Assembly: GCF_023283765.1 (NCBI RefSeq)
Contig: NZ_JAKILG010000006.1
Location: 62,001-126,000 of the forward strand
From: Shewanella profunda
GTDB taxonomy: Bacteria; Pseudomonadota; Gammaproteobacteria; Enterobacterales; Shewanellaceae
Length of the DNA stretch: 64,000 nt
Reading direction: 5' to 3'
Under the pieces are notes generated by a model that had not been told where the DNA came from, ran no database searches, and was given only the letters and a program-made list of their open reading frames with translations. Made by a program: the position numbers and the translations under genes. Numbering within the stretch: the stretch's first letter is position 1; every line of letters begins with the position of its first letter. Below, piece after piece: positions 15,902 through 27,800 of this stretch.

Positions 15902-18900
15902 ATTTTTGGCGATATTGAATTCAGCGCTACATTATTGTGCTCAGCATATGATGGGTTTTTTACCTAAGCTATTGCTTATATTTTTTATTTTCACTTCTGC
16001 GCCAACCTATGCTGCAATTGATTGTAATAGTGTTTTTCCGGGACCGGTTCAGAGTTTTAGTAACAGTGGTGAGCTCTATATGCAAAGCGGAGCGCTCATT
16101 GAAAATTACAACAACGTGGATGTCTGCTTTAAACGAGTGAAGGGGTATCAATATGAGATGAACCCTTTAGCTTGTGGTATTGGTAAGTGCGAGATAACAG
16201 GAACATCTAGTTTGGCAAGATCCGCTCCAACTTTTGTTAATAGTTCTATAACCAGTAGTAATGTTGTCGCAAATTGGACTACTCCCTCCGTAGAGCTTGG
16301 AACTACAGCGGGTTACGGTCAACAATTTAATAGTAGTCGTTGGGATATAGGCGCACTAACGATTAATACTGGTGGTAACGTTACCGTATCTGATGCTTAT
16401 TCAATATATGTCATAAAAGATCTGACTTTTTTTAACTCGAGTATTATGACTTTAAAGGCGGGCAAAACCTATATTATCGATGGCGATCTTAATCTTAATT
16501 CAGGCACGCTAAATATAGTGGGTACAGGTGATACCAAGCTATATATTAAAGGCAATTTCACCATTGCCCTTTCATCTATTTTTAATGCCCCCACTGCTGT
16601 AGACGTGTATGTAGGTAAAAAACTAGAAGTTCAAAGTAACGCTAAGATTCAAGGTAGTTACTATGTAGTAGGTGATGCGACTTTACTTAATAATGCAGTA
16701 TTGGTAGGTAGGCTCAGTGCTAAAAATGTAACCCTTCAGAGTAATAGTAAGGTTATTTATGATGCTGGTGCGCCAGTTTTGCAATGTTTTAATGATACTT
16801 TCTCCCAAAGTGCATTAAGCAGCGATTGGGTTGTTTCCCGTAGTAGTGGCAGTTTTACCCCTTCGATTGTCAGCGGTCGTTTACGTTTAACTGAAGCAAA
16901 ATCAAATCAATCCACAGCATCAACCTATCAAAAACTCTTTCCTGCAGTAGATAACTTAGTCGAAATTCAGTTTGATCATTATGCCTACGGTGGTAATGGC
17001 GCTGATGGTATTGCTATGGTTTTATCGGATGCTGCTATTACGCCGCAGCCAGGTGCTTTTGGTGGTCCTTTAGGTTATGGCTTTAAACCTGGTATTAGCG
17101 GATTTGCGGGTGGTTGGCTTGGGGTCGGTATTGATGAGTATGGTAACTTCTCCGGCGAAGGAGGGAGCGTAAATATTGGACAACGGCGTCAGTCGATTGC
17201 AGTGCGTGGCTCTGGAGTTGGCACAACGGGATATCGTTATTTACGTGGCGCTTGTAGTAATGGTACGACTAATACCAGTGGTAGTTGTTTATCTCCAACC
17301 GTCGATAAAAACAATGTAACCCCTGCACATAGATATAGAATCACCATTGACTCACAATCTACAGGCCAATCAGTGGTCAAAATTGAGCGCAATACGGGAT
17401 CTGGCTATGTGACTGTAGTGCCTGCTTTCAACGCTGCAGCTCAAACGGGACAAGCCTCCATTCCTGATAATTTTTTATTATCTTTAACGGGTTCTACTGG
17501 CGGTTCAAATAACAACCATGAAATTGATAATGTTCAGATTTGTGCATTGAAATCAAATCCTATTGGTACGCAAATTGATCATTTTGAATTTGACCATACG
17601 GGTCAGGGACTGACTTGTAACCCTGAGACTATGACCATTAGGGCCTGTGCCAATGCCAGTTGTAGTCAGCTTTTTACTGAAGCATTAACGGCAACTCTAC
17701 TACCTGACTCAACCGCTGATGGTGTGTGGATTGGTGGCAATCAAGTCAGTTTTAGTGGTGGGACGGCGCAATTACAACTGCGGCGAAATACGCCTGGAGT
17801 GGTGACGCTAGGTGTAAAAGGTTCCAATCCAACGACCAGACCTTTAAGTAAAACCCTTTGCCGTATTGGTGCAGGTGCGTTAAGTGAAAATAATTGTTCG
17901 CTGACCTTTGCCGATAGCGGTTTTATTTTTGATGTACCTGATAAATTGGCCAGTAAACCCGTAGATGTGTTAGTCAAAGCCATTAAAAAGTCGGATGAGA
18001 CTCAGCAATGTGTGCCGAGTTTTCAAGGTCAAACTAAGAGTCTCAGTTTTTGGAGTCAGTATCTGGAGCCTAGTGCGCCAATCACACCTAAGGCCGTCAC
18101 GATTAATAGCACGGCGATCAGTACTACGAGTGCCGCACCCACTGCATTAAACCTTGTTTTTGATGCTAATGGGCAGGCAAACATCGCGGTTAATTACCCC
18201 GATGCGGGCAAATTACAGCTAGATGCAAAATATACAGGCACGGGCGATGAGCAAGGTTTATTGATGATAGGCTCAGATCAGTTTGTCAGTGTCCCTGCGG
18301 GATTATGTGTCAAACCCGTGGATGCGAGTGCGCTTTGCCCAAGTGCCAATATGAGTTGCAATGTCTATCGCAAAGCGGGTCAAACCTTTGGTATGACGGT
18401 GCAGGCGGTTGCGTGGCAGGCGGACAATGATAGCGATTTTTGCAGTGGTAACCTGCCAACGCCCAACTTTAGTGATGATTCAATGGCGCTGGCAAGTAAA
18501 GTGGTTGCGCCAACCATAGCTAATGGCGCAAATAATGGTGTGTTAGGCGTGACTTCTTACAATCATAGCGCGCAAACCAATAACCTGAATACTATCAATA
18601 ATCAAACCATTAGTGAGGTTGGTGTATTTCAGCTTACAGCTAAGGCAAGTGACAACTATCTTGGGGTGTCGAGTAGTTTAAATATCCCAATGGCCTACTC
18701 AGCTAATATTGGTCGTTTTGTCCCCGACAGTTTTTTGGTGAGTGATGTTTCTGTCATTTCGGCCTGTGGCAGTTTTAGCTATATGGATCAATCTTTCCCT
18801 ATGTCGATGCAGCTAAACGCGATTAATAGTGCGGGAACCGTTACGCAAAACTACTTTCCACCATTTGCTGTTGCGACGGCCAAATTAGTGGGCGAAAACA

Positions 18901-19661
18901 ATAATAATGGTATCGATTTGCAAAATCGGTTAAGCGCCTTACCCATCAATGCCGCAAGTTGGAGCCAAGGTGTGGCGACTGTCGATGCCACTTACCGTGC
19001 TAACTTTAGCCGAGTAACCCCTAATATATTGAGCAATTTGTATCAGGATGGCCCCTTCGAGTTGCTCGATATTGGCGTCCAAGTCATGGATAACGATCCC
19101 CGTCCGAATGGAATTTACTCCTATGTAGCCTCGCCAGATATGGATGCGGCAAGCACAGGGAATTGCGCTAGCTGTAATGCCAAAAACATTACCATGCAAA
19201 TACTCCGCCATGGTCGAGTGGTAATGGACAACACCTACGGCCCAGAGACTGAAACATTACGTATGCCTGTTCGGGCCGAGTATTGGAATGGCACAAACTG
19301 GGTATTGAATACCGATGATAGCTGCACAACCGTTGTTGATAGCTTAGGTTCGCAGCTTGATGATACTAGCCTTGGTTATAACTTTGAGCCTGATTTAGTC
19401 GCCAACCAAAGCATACTGCGTACCGGTGGCTCTTCAACATTTAAATCGGGTCAATTTGAATTGCTGTGGCGAGCCGTGGCAACAAGTGGCGCGCTTTATC
19501 GAGGCCAAGTGACTGCGCCACTCGATGTTGAACCATGGCTAGAATGGTATTGGAATTGGAACGATATAACGCCAACGGACTTATCCGACCCCCGTGCAAG
19601 TGCATTTTTTGGACGTTACCGTGGGCATGACAGGATCATCTACTGGCGAGAGGTTAATTAA
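15894..19661 (+). CDS. mshQ: MshQ, large surface protein with L-type-lectin-like domain
   Basis: A 1,255-residue exported protein that ends the pilus locus. A signal peptide ends near residue 40 (TYAA), possibly used from an internal Met at 15948 or 15951. Residues about 110-290 form short repeated beta strands rich in N, S and V, beta-helix-like. Residues 297-552 look like a concanavalin/L-type lectin fold (NGADGIAMVLSD followed by GGXLGYGF- and GVGIDEYGNF-like motifs). The rest, to 1255, fits the DUF6701 region of MshQ proteins, with many cysteines. A lectin part at the pilus tip would suit an adhesin. GTG start within mshP. Confidence 0.85.
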   Translation: MVRFLAILNSALHYCAQHMMGFLPKLLLIFFIFTSAPTYAAIDCNSVFPGPVQSFSNSGELYMQSGALIENYNNVDVCFKRVKGYQYEMNPLACGIGKCEITGTSSLARSAPTFVNSSITSSNVVANWTTPSVELGTTAGYGQQFNSSRWDIGALTINTGGNVTVSDAYSIYVIKDLTFFNSSIMTLKAGKTYIIDGDLNLNSGTLNIVGTGDTKLYIKGNFTIALSSIFNAPTAVDVYVGKKLEVQSNAKIQGSYYVVGDATLLNNAVLVGRLSAKNVTLQSNSKVIYDAGAPVLQCFNDTFSQSALSSDWVVSRSSGSFTPSIVSGRLRLTEAKSNQSTASTYQKLFPAVDNLVEIQFDHYAYGGNGADGIAMVLSDAAITPQPGAFGGPLGYGFKPGISGFAGGWLGVGIDEYGNFSGEGGSVNIGQRRQSIAVRGSGVGTTGYRYLRGACSNGTTNTSGSCLSPTVDKNNVTPAHRYRITIDSQSTGQSVVKIERNTGSGYVTVVPAFNAAAQTGQASIPDNFLLSLTGSTGGSNNNHEIDNVQICALKSNPIGTQIDHFEFDHTGQGLTCNPETMTIRACANASCSQLFTEALTATLLPDSTADGVWIGGNQVSFSGGTAQLQLRRNTPGVVTLGVKGSNPTTRPLSKTLCRIGAGALSENNCSLTFADSGFIFDVPDKLASKPVDVLVKAIKKSDETQQCVPSFQGQTKSLSFWSQYLEPSAPITPKAVTINSTAISTTSAAPTALNLVFDANGQANIAVNYPDAGKLQLDAKYTGTGDEQGLLMIGSDQFVSVPAGLCVKPVDASALCPSANMSCNVYRKAGQTFGMTVQAVAWQADNDSDFCSGNLPTPNFSDDSMALASKVVAPTIANGANNGVLGVTSYNHSAQTNNLNTINNQTISEVGVFQLTAKASDNYLGVSSSLNIPMAYSANIGRFVPDSFLVSDVSVISACGSFSYMDQSFPMSMQLNAINSAGTVTQNYFPPFAVATAKLVGENNNNGIDLQNRLSALPINAASWSQGVATVDATYRANFSRVTPNILSNLYQDGPFELLDIGVQVMDNDPRPNGIYSYVASPDMDAASTGNCASCNAKNITMQILRHGRVVMDNTYGPETETLRMPVRAEYWNGTNWVLNTDDSCTTVVDSLGSQLDDTSLGYNFEPDLVANQSILRTGGSSTFKSGQFELLWRAVATSGALYRGQVTAPLDVEPWLEWYWNWNDITPTDLSDPRASAFFGRYRGHDRIIYWREVN

Positions 19662-21054
<1,393 letters not shown>

Positions 21055-21098
21055 TTTAACTTCGGTATGGGGCGGCTAATCACCGCCTTAGCTTTCCT

Positions 21099-22040
21099 AT
21101 GAAGCCAATTTTTGTTCGTGGTATTTCTAACCAATTTCGTTTAACACTGGCAATTATTTTGTCGGTGATTTTGCTCGTGGCTAATCATCGCCTTGAACCT
21201 GCGCGTCAATCCCTTGCGTCTGCATTAAGTCCTGTTCAATATCTTGCCAGTTTCCCCGGCGCCTTGCTCGATTGGTCATCCGAGAGCTTTGCTACGCGTA
21301 ATATGCTGGCGCTACAAAATAAAGAACTGTTAAGACAACAATTGTTAATGAGCGAGCGTTTGCAGCGCTTTGAACATTTGCGTCAAGAAAACGAGCGTTT
21401 ACGCGCCTTGCTTGGTTCGCCTGCCTATCAGGATTCTCGCAAAATGGTTGCAGAAGTGCTCGAGGTCGCCAGCGATCCATCCCACCATTATGTGGTGTTA
21501 AACCTCGGAGCCCGCAGTGGTGTGTTTGTGGGACAGCCCGTTGTTGATGCTCAAGGGGTGGTTGGGCAGGTAGTACAAATTAGCGAGATGACCAGTCGAG
21601 TACTGCTGCTGTCGGATGTATCCCATGGTTTACCTGTGCGTATCACCCGTAACGATGTGCGCTTAATCGCCAATGGTACCGGTGAAAATGATGAGATTGA
21701 ACTGCGCCATGTGGCAAAAAGTATCGATATTCGTGTTGGCGATTTGTTGGTGACCTCTGGCCTAGGCAATCGTTTTCCCGAAGGATATCCGGTTGCACGG
21801 GTGATGGAAGTGCTCACCGAGGATGGTCAAAGCTATGCCCGCGTTACCGCGCAGCCGTTAGCTGCCCTCGATCGTATTCGTTATTTACTGTTGATTTGGC
21901 CATCGCCAGATTCGGGTGTGACGTTACCAAACCAAATACTGGTACCAGCAGCGGATCACTTGCAGGAAGCACCAAAGGGTGAGACACCGGAGCCGGCTGC
22001 TGAGCCTGCCAATCCTCCTACTTCAGAGGAAAATCGATGA
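21099..22040 (+). CDS. mreC: Rod shape-determining protein MreC
   Basis: A 313-residue bitopic protein: membrane segment at about 12-29, coiled coil at about 65-105, then the beta-barrel periplasmic domain with the VVGQV and TSGLGNRFPEGYPVA motifs. The C-terminus (about 280-313) is a Pro/Glu-rich tail. MreC links MreB to PBP2/RodA. Its stop overlaps mreD by 4 bases (ATGA). Confidence 0.95.
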   Translation: MKPIFVRGISNQFRLTLAIILSVILLVANHRLEPARQSLASALSPVQYLASFPGALLDWSSESFATRNMLALQNKELLRQQLLMSERLQRFEHLRQENERLRALLGSPAYQDSRKMVAEVLEVASDPSHHYVVLNLGARSGVFVGQPVVDAQGVVGQVVQISEMTSRVLLLSDVSHGLPVRITRNDVRLIANGTGENDEIELRHVAKSIDIRVGDLLVTSGLGNRFPEGYPVARVMEVLTEDGQSYARVTAQPLAALDRIRYLLLIWPSPDSGVTLPNQILVPAADHLQEAPKGETPEPAAEPANPPTSEENR

Positions 22041-22525
22041 GTTTACAAGCTGCGAATGGTCGACTCATCGTTTGGTTGACACTGTTTATCGGGCTACTAA
22101 GCCAAATTATGCCTTTGCCTGCGGTCGTTGAAGCTTGGCGTCCAGACTGGCTTTTGATGGTTGTTATGTATTGGTCGATTGCGTTGCCGCACAGATACAA
22201 TATTTTAACCGCTTGGGTATTAGGTTTAGCCCTCGATATTCTGCTGGGAGCAACCTTAGGGGTACGCTCATTAGCGATGTCATTGGTGATCTATATTGCG
22301 ATTTTACATTGCCAGCGGTTGCGCAATTTCCCTAAATGGCAGCAAACATTGGTGGTGACACTGCTTATTTGTCTTTACCACTTAGTGGTTTACTGGGTGG
22401 AATTTGTGATGGATGAGGCTAAGTTCAATACGGATTTGTTTCTACCTGCAATTTCAGGTTTAGTGATTTGGCCTTGGATTTTTTGGATTTTACGTCGTGT
22501 TCGACGTCATTATAAGGTTCGCTAA
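22037..22525 (+). CDS. mreD: Rod shape-determining membrane protein MreD
   Basis: A 162-residue polytopic inner-membrane protein with about five hydrophobic segments and the [11 protein letters not shown] motif near residues 34-44. GAGGAAAA precedes the ATG. Third gene of mreBCD; maf follows after 2 bases. Confidence 0.93.
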   Translation: MSLQAANGRLIVWLTLFIGLLSQIMPLPAVVEAWRPDWLLMVVMYWSIALPHRYNILTAWVLGLALDILLGATLGVRSLAMSLVIYIAILHCQRLRNFPKWQQTLVVTLLICLYHLVVYWVEFVMDEAKFNTDLFLPAISGLVIWPWIFWILRRVRRHYKVR

Positions 22526-22527
22526 CG

Positions 22528-23124
22528 GTGAATTTAGTTCTCGCTTCTACCTCGCCGCGCCGTAAGGAATTATTGGCGAATATTGGCCTAGGTCGTACTG
22601 ACTTTAGCTTTACTCAAGTCGCTCCCGATATTGATGAAACCCCTCGTAATGCTGAGACACCAAGGGATTATGTGCAACGCCTCGCTGCTGAAAAAGCGCA
22701 AGCAGGGCTTGCATTATGCCTTGATATGTCACAACCTGCTGTATTAGGTTCTGATACTATCGTTGTGCTTGAAAACACGATATTAGGTAAACCGTTAGAT
22801 GAGAACGATGCAAAGCGTGCACTGCGGGCTTTATCTGGCAAAACACACACAGTAATGACTGCGGTTGCACTAACCTATGGCGAGGTAGCGAACCCTACGA
22901 CTTTAGTGCGTTTGGTTGAAACCCAAGTGCGTTTTTGTCTGCTTACCGATGCGGATATTGATGCCTATGTTGCCTCAAAGGAACCTATGGATAAAGCAGG
23001 TAGTTATGGTATCCAGGGCTTAGGTGGCTGTTTTGTTGAGTCCATTGAAGGCAGTTATTCCTGTGTGGTTGGCTTACCTTTAGTTGAAACTCGCGCGTTA
23101 TTGATTGAGGTTGGGTTAGGTTAA
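22528..23124 (+). CDS. maf: Maf-family nucleoside triphosphate pyrophosphatase (YhdE type)
   Basis: A 198-residue enzyme with the Maf signature [10 protein letters not shown] (residues 7-16) and conserved SDTIVV and KAGSYGIQG motifs. The YhdE group hydrolyses dTTP/UTP and related modified nucleotides to monophosphates. The mreD-maf-rng order is standard in gammaproteobacteria and supports the YhdE rather than the YceF type. GTG start with AAGG upstream. Confidence 0.92.
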   Translation: MNLVLASTSPRRKELLANIGLGRTDFSFTQVAPDIDETPRNAETPRDYVQRLAAEKAQAGLALCLDMSQPAVLGSDTIVVLENTILGKPLDENDAKRALRALSGKTHTVMTAVALTYGEVANPTTLVRLVETQVRFCLLTDADIDAYVASKEPMDKAGSYGIQGLGGCFVESIEGSYSCVVGLPLVETRALLIEVGLG

Positions 23125-23303
23125 TCTTATCCCTGTTGCGTGGTTTGAAGGATTTAAAACGGAATCTTATCGACGTGGGTTACCTCTTACTATAACGTTG
23201 AAGCCCACTATTCTAAGGGCATTGATAGTGGGAGTATCGGTTTTCATGCTGAGAGAAACTCTAACTTCAATTAATTAATCTAATTTCCCGAATGGGGTGA
23301 GTC

Positions 23304-24812
23304 GTGAATACCGGTCGCTTAAATCCGAATAAAATACAGCGCAAGATGGGTTCAGAGTTACTGATCAATGTAACCCCATCCGAGGCTCGCGTGGCTTTGG
23401 TTGAACACGGTGTATTGCAAGAAGTGCACATTGAACGCCGTATGAAACGGGGTTTGGTCGGCAATATTTATAAAGGTAAAATCAGCCGTGTGTTACCCGG
23501 TATGCAAGCTGCTTTTGTGGATATAGGGCTAGATAAAGCTGCATTCTTACATGCCTCAGATATAGTGCCGCACACCGAGTGTGTCGCCGATGTTGAGAAA
23601 GGCCACTTTGTTGTCCGTGATATCGCTGAGTTAGTCCGTCAGGGCCAAGATATTATGGTGCAAGTGGTGAAAGATCCTCTAGGTACTAAGGGCGCGCGCC
23701 TTACAACCGATATTACTTTGCCTTCCCGTTATTTAGTTTTTATGCCTGGTTCTAGCCATGTTGGGGTTTCCCAACGTATTGAGCTTGAGGAAGAGCGCAG
23801 TCGTCTAAAAAATATTACACTACCCTATGTAGATGAAGATGGCGGATTTATTATTCGCACCGCTGCCGAAGGGGTGGGTGAACATGAGCTTGCCCAAGAT
23901 GCGGCATTTTTACGTCGAGTTTGGTCTAAGGTCAGTGAGCGCCGTCAGCGTCGCGGTGTGGCACTTTTATATCAAGATTTAGCTTTACCCGTGCGTATCG
24001 TGCGTGACTTTGTAGGAACCGAACTGGATCGTATTCAGGTTGATTCGCGCCGCACCTTTGATGAATTACAAAGCTTCGCCCAAGAATTTATGCCTGAAAT
24101 AGCCGAGAAAATTGAGCACTATTCAGGCCCTGCACCTATTTTTGATCTCTACGATGTCGAGAATGAAATCCAGCGAGCCCTCGGCCGTAAGGTGGAGCTA
24201 AAGTCTGGCGGTTATCTGATTATCGATCAGACTGAAGCCATGACGACCGTGGATATTAATACTGGTGCCTTTGTGGGCCATCGTAATCTAGAAGAAACCA
24301 TCTTTAATACCAATCTTGAAGCAACCCAAGCCATCGCTCGACAGTTACGCCTGCGTAACCTTGGGGGCATCATTATTATCGACTTTATCGATATGCTTAA
24401 TGATGATCATAAAACCCGTGTACTCAATAGTTTAAATAGTGCCTTAGCCAAGGATCGAGTTAAAACTAATGTCAGTGGTTTCTCCGGTTTAGGGCTAGTC
24501 GAGATGACCCGCAAACGAACTCGTGAGAGTCTAGAGCATGTGGTTTGTGGTGAGTGTCCTGCTTGCAACGGTACTGGTAGCATGAAGACGGTTGAAACTG
24601 TCTCCTATGACGTTTTCCGTGAAATCATTCGATTAAATCGTGCATACGATGCCGATGAGTTTTTGCTGTATTGCTCTCCGGCTGTATATCAAAGCTTGAG
24701 TGGTGAAGATAGTCATCTGGTCGCTGAGCTTGAGGTTTACATCAGTAAACGTATTCGTTTGCAGAATGAGCCTATGTACTCACAGCACAAATACGATGTG
24801 GTGATGATGTAG
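23304..24812 (+). CDS. rng: Ribonuclease G
   Basis: A 502-residue endoribonuclease of the RNase E/G family: S1 domain (about 50-140), then the DNase-like catalytic part with the DFIDM metal-site motif (about 350-354) and the zinc-link CGECPACNG (about 418-426). It trims 16S rRNA 5' ends and degrades some mRNAs. GTG at 23304 has a good ribosome site (GGGGTGA). An ATG at 23346 aligns better with the start of E. coli RNase G, so the first 14 residues may not be translated. The stop overlaps the GTG of the next gene. Confidence 0.95.
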   Translation: MNTGRLNPNKIQRKMGSELLINVTPSEARVALVEHGVLQEVHIERRMKRGLVGNIYKGKISRVLPGMQAAFVDIGLDKAAFLHASDIVPHTECVADVEKGHFVVRDIAELVRQGQDIMVQVVKDPLGTKGARLTTDITLPSRYLVFMPGSSHVGVSQRIELEEERSRLKNITLPYVDEDGGFIIRTAAEGVGEHELAQDAAFLRRVWSKVSERRQRRGVALLYQDLALPVRIVRDFVGTELDRIQVDSRRTFDELQSFAQEFMPEIAEKIEHYSGPAPIFDLYDVENEIQRALGRKVELKSGGYLIIDQTEAMTTVDINTGAFVGHRNLEETIFNTNLEATQAIARQLRLRNLGGIIIIDFIDMLNDDHKTRVLNSLNSALAKDRVKTNVSGFSGLGLVEMTRKRTRESLEHVVCGECPACNGTGSMKTVETVSYDVFREIIRLNRAYDADEFLLYCSPAVYQSLSGEDSHLVAELEVYISKRIRLQNEPMYSQHKYDVVMM

Positions 24813-27800
24813 TGGCTACGCTTTTTACCGTTAAAACACTGAGTCGTTTTTGCTGGCAACTTCTGGCAGTGATCTTGGTTTTGTTTGCACTCGCTGTAAG
24901 CTTGATCCGTGGATTATTACCTCAGGTTGATGAGGTGCGTCAGCAGCTCGTTGATTACGTAAAAAGTGAATATCATATCGATGTGCAAGTGGGTGAATTA
25001 TCGGCCCAATGGCAAGCCTTTGGTCCAGCGATCACCATTGAAAATCTGATTATCCCACCCCAAAATAAAGTACCTGTAACTGTGTTGGTTAAGAATGTCC
25101 AAATTAAGTTGGATTTTTGGCAATCCTTATTGAAGACCAGTCCGCGTATTGAGGATGTCAATTTTGATGGAGTCAGACTGGCCATCGATATCGATAAACT
25201 CATCGAAGACGAGTCGGCTACTACACCAAGTAGTGCCTCACAGATAGATTGGCTTTACAAATTACTCCTAAAACAGCTTGAGCGTTTTTCCCTCACCAAT
25301 GTTTCGGTGCAGCTGTTAAGTGAACACCATGAATATCGCCCCATTCATATTCGACATTTAAATTGGCGTAATAATGGCGATAGTCACCGCGGTGCGGGTC
25401 AGGTTTATCTCGACAATAACGCCTCGAGGCATGAGTCGTTACAATTACAACTCGATATTAAAGGTGACGGTGCAGCCCCCGATAGCCTCACGGGACAAAT
25501 CTATCTAGCGGCTCAATCGCTGGATTTAGGAGAGTGGGCATCGCGTCAACCTGATCCCTACGATCCTAGCCAAAAGTTACCCTTAGAAGGTGTTATAAAT
25601 CTTAAAGCTTGGTTCACTTTTGCCAACCGTAGTATTCATTCGGGGATGATCCATTTTGAGCCAAGTTGGCTTGAGTGGGCGATAGGGGACAAACCGCAAA
25701 AAATTGAGATCCAGTCGGGCAGTATTGCTTGGTTACCCACGGCCACAGGTTGGGAGGTTAATAGCACGGACCTTGATTTTATTACCAATGGTGAGTCTTG
25801 GCCTGAGTTGATACTGGCGGTTAAACAACAGGGAAATGAGCTATTTGGCTATGCGAGTCAATTTGAACTACAGACCTTATTTCCATTATTGCCCTTATTC
25901 CCGGGTGTCGATTTAGCGGTATTAAAACAATGGCATCAGTTAGCTCCAGAGGGCGGAATTGGCCCCATTCGTGTGTACCATAAAAAAGGTGAACCTTGGC
26001 TCGCAAACGCGGATATCAAACAGTTGCATTGGCAAATGCACGACGGTATTCCTAGTACTAACCCTCTGGATGCTCATCTGCAGTGGCAGGATAAAACCTT
26101 AGTATTTTCATTGCCAGAGCAAGTCTATACTTTGGACTTTGGTGATCAATTCTCCGCCCCCTTAGTGCTCAATGGTGCCCCTATAATAGGGCAGTTCGAT
26201 ACCGAATCTTTAACCCTGAGCGTGCCGCAAGTTCAGCTTGAAAATGATGATATAGCCCTCGATGCAGCCGTTAAACTGGATTTGAGTACGGCAGTGTTAA
26301 TGTCACTGGCCGCGAATGTTGAAGTTAAAAATGCGGCAAATGCCGATAAATACTTCCCCGTAAAAGCCATGGGGGAGTCCTTAGCCAAATACCTCGATGG
26401 TGCGATAAAGGCTGGGCATAGCCAAAATGCACAGGTGTTATGGCAGGGGGCGTTGGCGAATTTCCCCTTTGATGACAACAGTGGCGTTTTTCAAGCGGCA
26501 TTTACCTTGCAGGATGCACAATACCAATTCCAACCTAATTGGCCCGCAATAACCGAGCTTTCCCTCGATGCCCTATTTGAAAATGCTCGTATGGATATTT
26601 GGGTTAATCAGGGTAAGTTGATGGATGTTGCAGCTGATGGTGCCCATGTGTTTATTCCTGAATTGGGTGAATATTCATTATTAAGAATTCAAGCCGATCT
26701 GGCGACCCAAGGTCGTGCGGCAACTCAGGTTTTACAGGCATCTCCCCTTGCGAACTCCGTCGGTAAAACATTGAACGTTGTGCAAGTTCAGGGCGCAGTG
26801 ACTGGCAGCTTAGATATCAGTATTCCCTTGTATGAGGGGGAAGATGAAGATATTCGGGGTCAAATTAGTTTTGATAACACGCCTGTGTATATTGCGCAGC
26901 CAGGGATTCAGCTTAATGGCGTGACTGGCGCAGTCTACTTTGCGAATCAACTCATCACTGGTAAAGACATCAAAGCGCACTTGTTCGAACAGCCGCTCAG
27001 CTTAACTTTCGACACTGAGCCCAAAGGCAAAGATTTTGGCCTTAATCTTCTGCTTAAAAGTCGCTGGGATCTCAGCCGTCTTCCCGATGCATTGCACAAT
27101 CCTTTGAGTGATTTCTATCAGGGTAAAATCAGTTGGGACGGGGCTATGACCATGCTGTTTACTGAGCAAGGTTATCAGATCCAAGCCAAAGTGACGTCCG
27201 ATATGCTTGGCACCCAACTGTTATTTCCAGGATATTTTGCTAAGCCAGAAGATGAGCCTCGGGCGTTAGTGGCCGAGTTTGTAGGCGATCAAAATGATGC
27301 GACATTAGATGTAAAGCTTGCCAGCCATGCGGAGTTTGTCGGTGGCTTTGAAACCGATAAAGGGGGGAGCTTTAGTTACTTTGATCTGTTACTGGGGCGT
27401 TTATTCGGTGAGGATGAGGCTCGAAATACAGAGCAAGGTCATATCCAAGTCGATCTCGGTAAGGCTAAGTTAGCCGACTGGTTACCTGTGATTAATGCCT
27501 TTGTTGGGCAAGAAGAATTGCCGAAGACAGGGATTTTAATCGACGAGATTTCCCCTAAAAGCTTATTCCCTGCGGTAGCGAGTATCGATTCCCATATCGG
27601 TCGCCTCGATCTGTTCGGGCAACAACTGACCCAACTTAGGCTAAATGCTAAACCCAACGAAACGGGGTGGCGTTTTAATGCCAGCGCTAACGAGTTTGAA
27701 GGCTGGATAGATTTCTATCCAAACTGGACGACACAAGGGCTTAAAGTCGCGGCGAGTAAGTTCTATTTCGCTCCCGAGGTAAGAAATGACGTTGAGGCGG

